NCBI GenBank assembly: GCA_024405585.1
Contig: JAKSOM010000060.1
Span: forward strand, 1 to 5,834
DNA length: 5,834 bases
Direction of reading: 5' to 3'
Origin: Acidaminococcaceae bacterium
Lineage (GTDB): Bacteria > Bacillota > Negativicutes > Acidaminococcales > Acidaminococcaceae
Shown: positions 5,588-5,834 of the stretch, in pieces
Layout of the letters: the number at the start of each line of letters is the position of its first letter
How positions within the stretch are numbered: the stretch's first letter is position 1
Position numbers and translations under genes: made by a program
The notes under the pieces: model-generated
What the model saw: only the letters and a program-made list of their open reading frames with translations
Told to the model about the DNA's origin: nothing
Databases searched by the model: none

Positions 5588-5629
5588 TAAGGGAAGTTAT
5601 TGACGGTTTTATGGGAAAGGGGGAGAAAG

Positions 5630-5788
5630 ATGCTTAGTAGAACGGCAATCAGCAAGGAAGATGGAAATGCTATCAGAATGAAATTATGGCCGGAATTATG
5701 TGACGGCATTTCCAAGGGGAAAGGAGATGTGAAGCGGGGATATGGGGTTGCGGGGGAAAATATCGACAGCGAAGGGAAAATTTTATGA
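5630..5788 (+). CDS. Small hypothetical protein, 52 residues
   Basis: An ATG at 5630 is preceded by the purine-rich AAAGGGGGAGAAAG, a strong potential ribosome-binding site. The frame runs 52 codons to a TGA at 5786-5788. The predicted product is hydrophilic and rich in Lys, Gly and Asp/Glu (for example LWPELCDGISKGKGDVKRG), with no membrane segment or motif I recognise. The frame extends upstream to an ATG at 5600, but only the 5630 start has a ribosome-binding site. The stop codon overlaps the start of the next frame (ATGA at 5785-5788), which supports both being real. The weak protein-like character argues for caution: it could instead be the 5' remnant of a decayed gene. Confidence 0.35.
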   Translation: MLSRTAISKEDGNAIRMKLWPELCDGISKGKGDVKRGYGVAGENIDSEGKIL

Positions 5789-5834
5789 AAAAAGATGAGG
5801 AAGGGGTGGAAAGTATACGATCTAAATGGTATAC
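5785..5834 (+). CDS. Start of an unidentified gene running off the window
   Basis: An ATG at 5785 opens a frame that stays open to the right edge (MKKDEEGVESIRSKWY visible). GAAGGG at 5771-5776 lies 8 nt upstream and could serve as ribosome-binding site. The start codon overlaps the preceding stop codon in an ATGA arrangement, typical of translationally coupled genes. Only 16 residues are visible and they are too few to suggest a family. Confidence 0.35.
   Translation, partial: MKKDEEGVESIRSKWY

Noticed and set aside
5379..5715. Small open frames on both strands across 5379-5715
   Set aside because: They run through hairpins, terminator and palindromes, lack ribosome-binding sites, and their translations are dominated by repeat-derived Lys/Asn/Cys/Phe.

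Overview
The window most likely comes from a low-to-moderate GC Bacillota (Firmicutes) chromosome, of Clostridia or Negativicutes type. The evidence is a near-canonical SCIFF ranthipeptide precursor with its radical SAM maturase, strong GGAGG ribosome-binding sites, A/T-flanked intrinsic terminators, and a clostridial-style DUF554 C-terminus. A finer taxonomic placement is not supported by what can be read here.

Layout. Bases 2-178 hold the C-terminal end of a plus-strand DUF554 membrane protein. A shared bidirectional terminator (about 195-240) separates it from a convergent minus-strand permease of the ArsB/NhaD/citrate-transporter superfamily (240-1355). The interval 1356-1484 is a divergent promoter region: one promoter faces the permease and one faces the main plus-strand cluster. 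That cluster reads scfA (48-residue SCIFF peptide, too short for most gene callers), a strong intercistronic hairpin, scfB (radical SAM/SPASM maturase), a PLP-dependent decarboxylase of the LysA family starting 3 nt after scfB, and a signal-peptide-bearing nucleosidase-like protein of the MTA/SAH nucleosidase superfamily. The spacing (3 nt, then 17 nt) and the lack of internal terminators suggest one transcription unit from about 1460 to the terminator near 5465-5500.

How the genes could work together. ScfB is expected to install a Cys-Thr thioether in ScfA. ScfB turnover releases 5'-deoxyadenosine, which MTA/SAH nucleosidases are known to cleave, so a nucleosidase in the same operon is suggestive. 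However, this one carries an export signal and an Asp-to-Asn change at a purine-activating position, so a simple recycling role is doubtful. The decarboxylase looks like ordinary diaminopimelate decarboxylase and may be only a passenger in the operon.

The gene-free stretch 5267-5629 is densely structured. It holds a tandem 12-bp repeat, a cassette of competing GC-rich hairpins resembling dispersed intergenic repeats, an intrinsic terminator, and a 15-bp hairpin built on the palindrome GTTGCAAC, with a third partial copy downstream. After it come two small overlapping reading frames (5630-5788, and 5785 to the window edge) that I could not identify.
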